Source of the DNA: Acidisphaera sp035272265
Lineage (GTDB): Bacteria > Pseudomonadota > Alphaproteobacteria > Acetobacterales > Acetobacteraceae
Direction of reading: 5' to 3'
Assembly (NCBI GenBank): GCA_035272265.1
Contig: DATEQV010000042.1
Span: 1-9,963 of the forward strand
Length of the DNA stretch: 9,963 bases
Each line of letters begins with the position of its first letter. The first letter of the stretch is position 1. The position numbers and the translations under genes were made by a program. Under the pieces are notes generated by a model, which saw nothing but the letters and a program-made list of their open reading frames with translations, was not told where the DNA came from and searched no databases. Of the stretch, positions 7,686 to 9,963 are shown one piece after another.

Positions 7686-8813
7686 ACAGGGGTCGGAAGG
7701 CGGCGACGGGCGTCGCTTCGCGGGTGGGGGTCTGCAGGGCCGCGCGGCGCCGATTTTGATGTCGTCCGGTTTCGGCGGACGCCGCGAGACGCGCTGGGAT
7801 GCCGGTTTGTCGCCCTCGGTGGCCGGAGGCGTCGCGGTGGGTGGTGTGGGGTTGTCCGTTGGCTCCGCCAGCGCGATGCCGTGCACACCGTCTGCGTCGC
7901 AGGACGGATCGGGTTGAGGCGCGGCATCGGCCGTCGGCTCCGATAGCCTGGTCTCGCGAACGTCGTCATCGCGAGCCGCCGATTGGCGGCGTGGCGATCC
8001 AGGGCCGCGTCGCGGACGCTTGTCACGCGGCCCTGGATTGCCACGGACCCCGGCTGCGCTGAGGTCCTCGCAATGACGACCCTGGGGCGGGGGCGCTGGA
8101 GTGGCGTCGGCGACGTCAGGATGGTCCGACGCGCGCTGCGCGCTTTTGCGCCCTACGGGTTCGTCGGCTTCGAGGTCGCGCAGGCGCTCGCGGCGGCGCT
8201 GGGTCTCGCGGCGGAGATGGCGGGCGTGGGCGCGCACGAGGTCGCGCTCGACCTCGCGGCGGTCGCGGTGGTGCCAGGATTCGACCGAGCCGCGATGGGC
8301 GATCATCGGCCACAGCTCGGGCTCGAACTGCGGCGGCATCGGTTCGGGGCCGTTGCGGGCGACGTGTTCGCGGTGGCGGGCCCAGAACTGCCGTCGCTGC
8401 TCGCGATATTGGCGGCGCTCGGCGAGCAGTCGCACGGCACCCCGGCGGGCGAGCTTGAAGAGCGCGACCTCGGCCTTCCAGTCGCCCCGGCAGGCGGCGA
8501 GGTAGTGGGCGTGGGCCCGTTCGCAGTGGTGGCAGCGGGGCTTGCGGCGGCCGGTCCAGGCGGTCGGCCTGTTGTCGCACCACGAGGTGAGGTCGCGGCG
8601 CCACGGATTAGCGCGGAACAGCTGCTTCGGCGGCGGGCGGTGCTCGCAGAAGGCGTCGTAGGCGATCTCCAGCCGGTAGTGGCGCGCCTGGCCGGAGCCT
8701 GGCGCCTCGTCGTCCGGCGGCAGCGGACGGGGGCGCGTCTTGCGGGCGTAGGGGACGGCCTCGATGAGCCGGCGGTAGAGCCTCTGGAGCGAGGTCGGGA
8801 GAAAGCGAAGCAC
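7686..8813 (-). CDS. Hypothetical basic Cys/His-containing protein, 3' end unresolved
   Basis: I do not recognise this protein. GTG 8813 follows a strong AGGGAGGA (8822-8829) at 8 bases. Codons down to about 8150 are almost always G/C at position three, which marks this strand as coding. The first ~220 residues are rich in Arg, His and Trp, with C56, C79, C94, C97 and C108; CHHCERAHAHYLAAC (94-108) could bind a metal. A charged Arg/Glu helix follows (about 183-216). Beyond it the frame crosses a hairpin-forming stretch (8126-8167) and a dispersed palindromic repeat (7962-8080), then a Pro/Thr/Asp-rich tail. No in-frame stop appears until 6393, deep in antisense to the amidohydrolase. The end given here is therefore only the limit set by that gene. 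The true stop may have been lost or shifted, making this a decayed or repeat-extended gene. Confidence 0.5.
7962..8080. repeat. Dispersed palindromic repeat (nested inverted repeat)
   Basis: An imperfect 119-base palindrome. The outer arms GTCGTCATCGCGAG (7962-7975) and CTCGCAATGACGAC (8067-8080) differ at one base. The inner arms (7991-8010 and 8025-8044, core ATCCAGGGCCGCGT on the left) are 20 bp with one mismatch around a 14-base loop. The wording CATTGCGAG...GCAATCCAGG resembles the dispersed palindromes of many proteobacterial genomes, whose translations read like HCEERSDEAIQ. Here the minus strand reads RHCEDLSAAGVRGNPG in frame with the hypothetical protein. No transposase is present; it is probably a non-autonomous or REP-like element. 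Confidence 0.75.
8126..8167. repeat. Possible second palindromic repeat in the hypothetical gene's tail
   Basis: Arms CCGACG (8126-8131) and CGTCGG (8162-8167) enclose GCGCGCTGCGCGC and the short CGCTTTTGCG hairpin. On the minus strand this contains GTAGGGCGCAAAAGCGCGC, a wording typical of small dispersed palindromes. AAA and AGC codons in an otherwise G/C-ending frame suggest inserted sequence. Confidence 0.35.
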
Positions 8814-9015
8814 GGCGTCGTTCCTCCCTTTCCAGAGGTTCCTGGGTCGGGCTGATATCCTAGGATCGCAGGCCTAGTAAAGGTTTTTTTTCTGGTGCGG
8901 CTGGCGAATGCCGAGCGTGGCGGCGGGCGCCGCCCCGTTCGTGAGGCAGACCCCTGGATGCGCTGGTATGGAAAGGAGCCTGTGGTGCAGCCACAAGACG
9001 GGGCTTGGGTGTTGC
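8814..9015. promoter_or_regulatory. Divergent intergenic region with T8 tract and palindrome
   Basis: About 200 bases between the minus-strand hypothetical gene and the plus-strand small ORF. It holds an 8-T run (8884-8891), rare in this GC-rich sequence. Next to it are ATCCTAGGAT, a perfect 10-bp palindrome (8857-8866), and a CTAGG/CCTAG pair (8860-8864, 8873-8877). On the minus strand the A-tract followed by TTTACT and ATATCA, 17 bases apart, could be a weak promoter for the hypothetical gene. On the plus strand the pair plus T-run could end transcription. GGCGGC/GCCGCC (8919-8934) forms another small hairpin. Confidence 0.3.
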
Positions 9016-9396
9016 ATGAGCGAGTTCAGGTTTGGCTGCTTCGTCATTCTGGTGGCTACCGCCTTGTTGTGGTGGCGTCCGTTGGCTTTTGCTGCCGAAG
9101 GAACGCCGCCTTCGGCGCCGGTAGCGGTGCAGCAGGATGACTCGTCCGGCTACGTCGCCTGTCTTTCGCGAGGACGGCAAAGGCGTGGATGGTCCGCCTG
9201 CGCGGACCATGACGGCACCGGAATCAGTGCGATCACAACCCGGCCGATACAGGTCTGGGAACAAGACTCAAGATTTCTGCACCGTCGCCCGAGACTTACA
9301 CGGACAAGACTCCACCATGTGGGGTTGAAGGCCCCCGACCTCGTTGCCCACCGAGGCCTCCCGGATGCAACGCTGACCAGCGGCCGCGACGTTTAG
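9016..9396 (+). CDS. Possible small secreted protein, C-terminal part doubtful
   Basis: The ATG at 9016 opens a 126-residue frame whose first ~27 residues form a good Sec signal peptide: a short polar start (MSEFRFG), a hydrophobic core (CFVILVATALLWW) and a likely cleavage site after AFA or AFAA. A mature start EGTPPSAPVAVQQDD follows. From about residue 45 the frame becomes Arg-rich and loses protein-like character, and a perfect 9-bp hairpin lies inside it (9189-9210). A second frame, opening at 9137, reads more plausibly there (FREDGKGVDG) and ends at 9328, so a frameshift or a decayed gene is possible. No clear Shine-Dalgarno precedes ATG 9016. An earlier in-frame ATG at 8968 would put the hydrophobic core too deep. 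The function is unknown and no family is recognised. Confidence 0.35.
   Translation: MSEFRFGCFVILVATALLWWRPLAFAAEGTPPSAPVAVQQDDSSGYVACLSRGRQRRGWSACADHDGTGISAITTRPIQVWEQDSRFLHRRPRLTRTRLHHVGLKAPDLVAHRGLPDATLTSGRDV
9189..9210. repeat. Perfect 9-bp hairpin inside the small ORF
   Basis: ATGGTCCGC (9189-9197) and GCGGACCAT (9202-9210) pair perfectly around the loop CTGC. There is no T-tract after it, so an intrinsic terminator is unlikely. It argues that this part of the surrounding frame is not ordinary coding sequence. Confidence 0.5.
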
Positions 9397-9465
9397 GCGG
9401 GAGGACCCCTCCACCCTACCCAGCACACCCACAGGAGATCCACGCAACAGGGTGGTGCCGCGCTC
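9397..9465. other. Short intergenic stretch with GGAGG/CCTCC hairpin
   Basis: It separates the small plus-strand frame from the minus-strand methyltransferase fragment. GGAGG (9400-9404) and CCTCC (9408-9412) can pair four bases after the plus-strand stop. No T-run follows. Base composition falls sharply just beyond it. Confidence 0.3.
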
Positions 9466-9843
9466 TTAGCTGGGATCGTCAGGGTAGTTCGTATCCAGAA
9501 CCGTTTCGAGTGGAACCGGCCAATCCACCTCGCTGCTACCGGTCTTCTTGACGATTACGGTAGAGCCTTCAAAACCGCCCCACGTCTCGAAGCCGAGGTG
9601 ACGCGGAGTAAACTCACGTGGTACGGTATAGGTGAAACCTGACATACCTGTCCGAACGATCTCGAAACCCGTGAAACGATTGAACATACTCGGCCAACAA
9701 TCTTGTGAGAACCTCATGAAATCCCATGGCACGTCGTGCAAGCCCGCCGTTTGGTGTGTGTGAATGAAGGCGTGGCCGCCTGGCCTGAGCACCTTGTTCA
9801 TCTCGACCGCCACCTTCCAGGGCATCAGCTCGACTTTCCGCAT
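9466..9843 (-). CDS. SAM-dependent methyltransferase, C-terminal fragment
   Basis: A 125-residue frame matching the second half of a class I (Methyltransf_11-like) methyltransferase. MPWKVAVEMNKVLRPGGHAF (residues 7-26) is the helix and post-motif VLRPGG turn that normally follows the acidic and glycine-rich SAM-binding motifs. WDFMRFSQDCWPSMF and GFEIV follow, then a C-terminal strand STVIVKK. The SAM-binding N-terminal half (VLDVGCGxG-type loop) is absent. Upstream, the same frame is open only to a stop at 9922-9924 and encodes low-complexity Ser/Pro, so the gene is truncated or rearranged there and probably inactive. ATG 9843 has no Shine-Dalgarno. G+C is only about 50-55% by eye, far below the neighbours, suggesting transfer. 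Related methyltransferases often occur in glycan-biosynthesis loci, but nothing here proves that. Confidence 0.65.
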   Translation of the reverse strand: MRKVELMPWKVAVEMNKVLRPGGHAFIHTHQTAGLHDVPWDFMRFSQDCWPSMFNRFTGFEIVRTGMSGFTYTVPREFTPRHLGFETWGGFEGSTVIVKKTGSSEVDWPVPLETVLDTNYPDDPS

Positions 9844-9862
9844 TTTTCGGGTGGGGCCACGA

Positions 9863-9963
9863 CTAACCGGCTGCCCAGAAGATGTCCTCTGATGCGATGA
9901 ACTGGAGGGCGCGGTCGATGGTCATGACGGTGCGCCCGAATGGACCGGCGTTGGCCCATCGTT
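9863..9963 (-). CDS. C-terminal end of an unidentified gene (runs off the window)
   Basis: The last 33 codons of a minus-strand frame entering from beyond the window and ending at TAG (9863-9865). The peptide includes ANAGPFGRTVMTIDRALQF and ends IASEDIFWAAG, which looks like genuine protein with balanced composition. I do not recognise the family. It lies 19 bases upstream of the methyltransferase fragment on the same strand. Confidence 0.4.
   Translation of the reverse strand, partial: RWANAGPFGRTVMTIDRALQFIASEDIFWAAG

Noticed and set aside
7739..7758. GCCGCGCGGC palindrome with a short T-run after the amidohydrolase, as a terminator
   Set aside because: Only four T's follow, after an extra GCCGA, and self-complementary GC strings are common in this sequence.
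7983..8855. A 290-codon plus-strand frame rich in Ala, Gly and Val
   Set aside because: Its codon position one matches the near-invariant G/C third position of the minus-strand frame, so it is the shadow. The minus frame also has the better ribosome site.
8860..9264. A 134-codon minus-strand frame
   Set aside because: Arg/Pro/Ser-rich, with no ribosome site, and antisense to the signal-peptide frame; no support as a gene.
9449..9866. Similar GGGTGG(T/G)GCC stretches flanking the methyltransferase fragment, as possible mobile-element ends
   Set aside because: Only about 11 of 15 bases match and there is no transposase or target duplication; it could be chance.

Overview
The window is a high-GC bacterial chromosome segment, about 70% G+C by eye over its first 8.8 kb, with GTG starts, tight gene overlaps and near-total G or C at third codon positions. 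This fits a high-GC proteobacterium. I cannot name the genus from the sequence. No tRNA, rRNA, CRISPR array, transposase or phage gene is visible.

Layout. (1) 3-2068, plus strand: the 3' part of a zinc-type amidohydrolase gene, overlapping by four bases a COG0523/CobW-family P-loop metallochaperone gene that probably starts at CTG. (2) 2082-6287, minus strand: a three-gene operon for a xanthine dehydrogenase/CO dehydrogenase-family molybdenum hydroxylase, in the order large (coxL-like), medium (coxM-like), small. Its stop/start overlaps are GTGA and ATGA. The small subunit is fused to a C-terminal CoxG (SRPBCC) domain. The large-subunit gene carries a one-base frameshift near 5424. Its active-site loop reads PYRGVAR and not the AYxCSFR of true CO dehydrogenases, so the substrate is unlikely to be CO. 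(3) 6288-6425: a divergent control region with a dyad and an 11-base direct repeat. (4) 6426-7685, plus strand: a second, complete amidohydrolase of the dihydroorotase-like/deacetylase type. (5) 7686-8813, minus strand: an unrecognised basic, Cys/His-containing protein whose tail runs through a dispersed palindromic repeat (7962-8080) and has no stop before the amidohydrolase. (6) 8814-9963: a short possible secreted protein, then a stretch of clearly lower G+C with the C-terminal half of a SAM-dependent methyltransferase and the last 33 codons of an unidentified gene.

How the genes may work together (inference). A molybdenum hydroxylase flanked by two amidohydrolases and a metal-insertion GTPase suggests a catabolic locus for a heterocyclic or amide-containing compound: the hydroxylase would oxidise a ring or aldehyde carbon, and the hydrolases would open or deacylate the product. 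The fused CoxG domain suggests that electrons go to the membrane quinone pool. The part from 8.8 kb onward looks like a separate accessory stretch with decayed genes.
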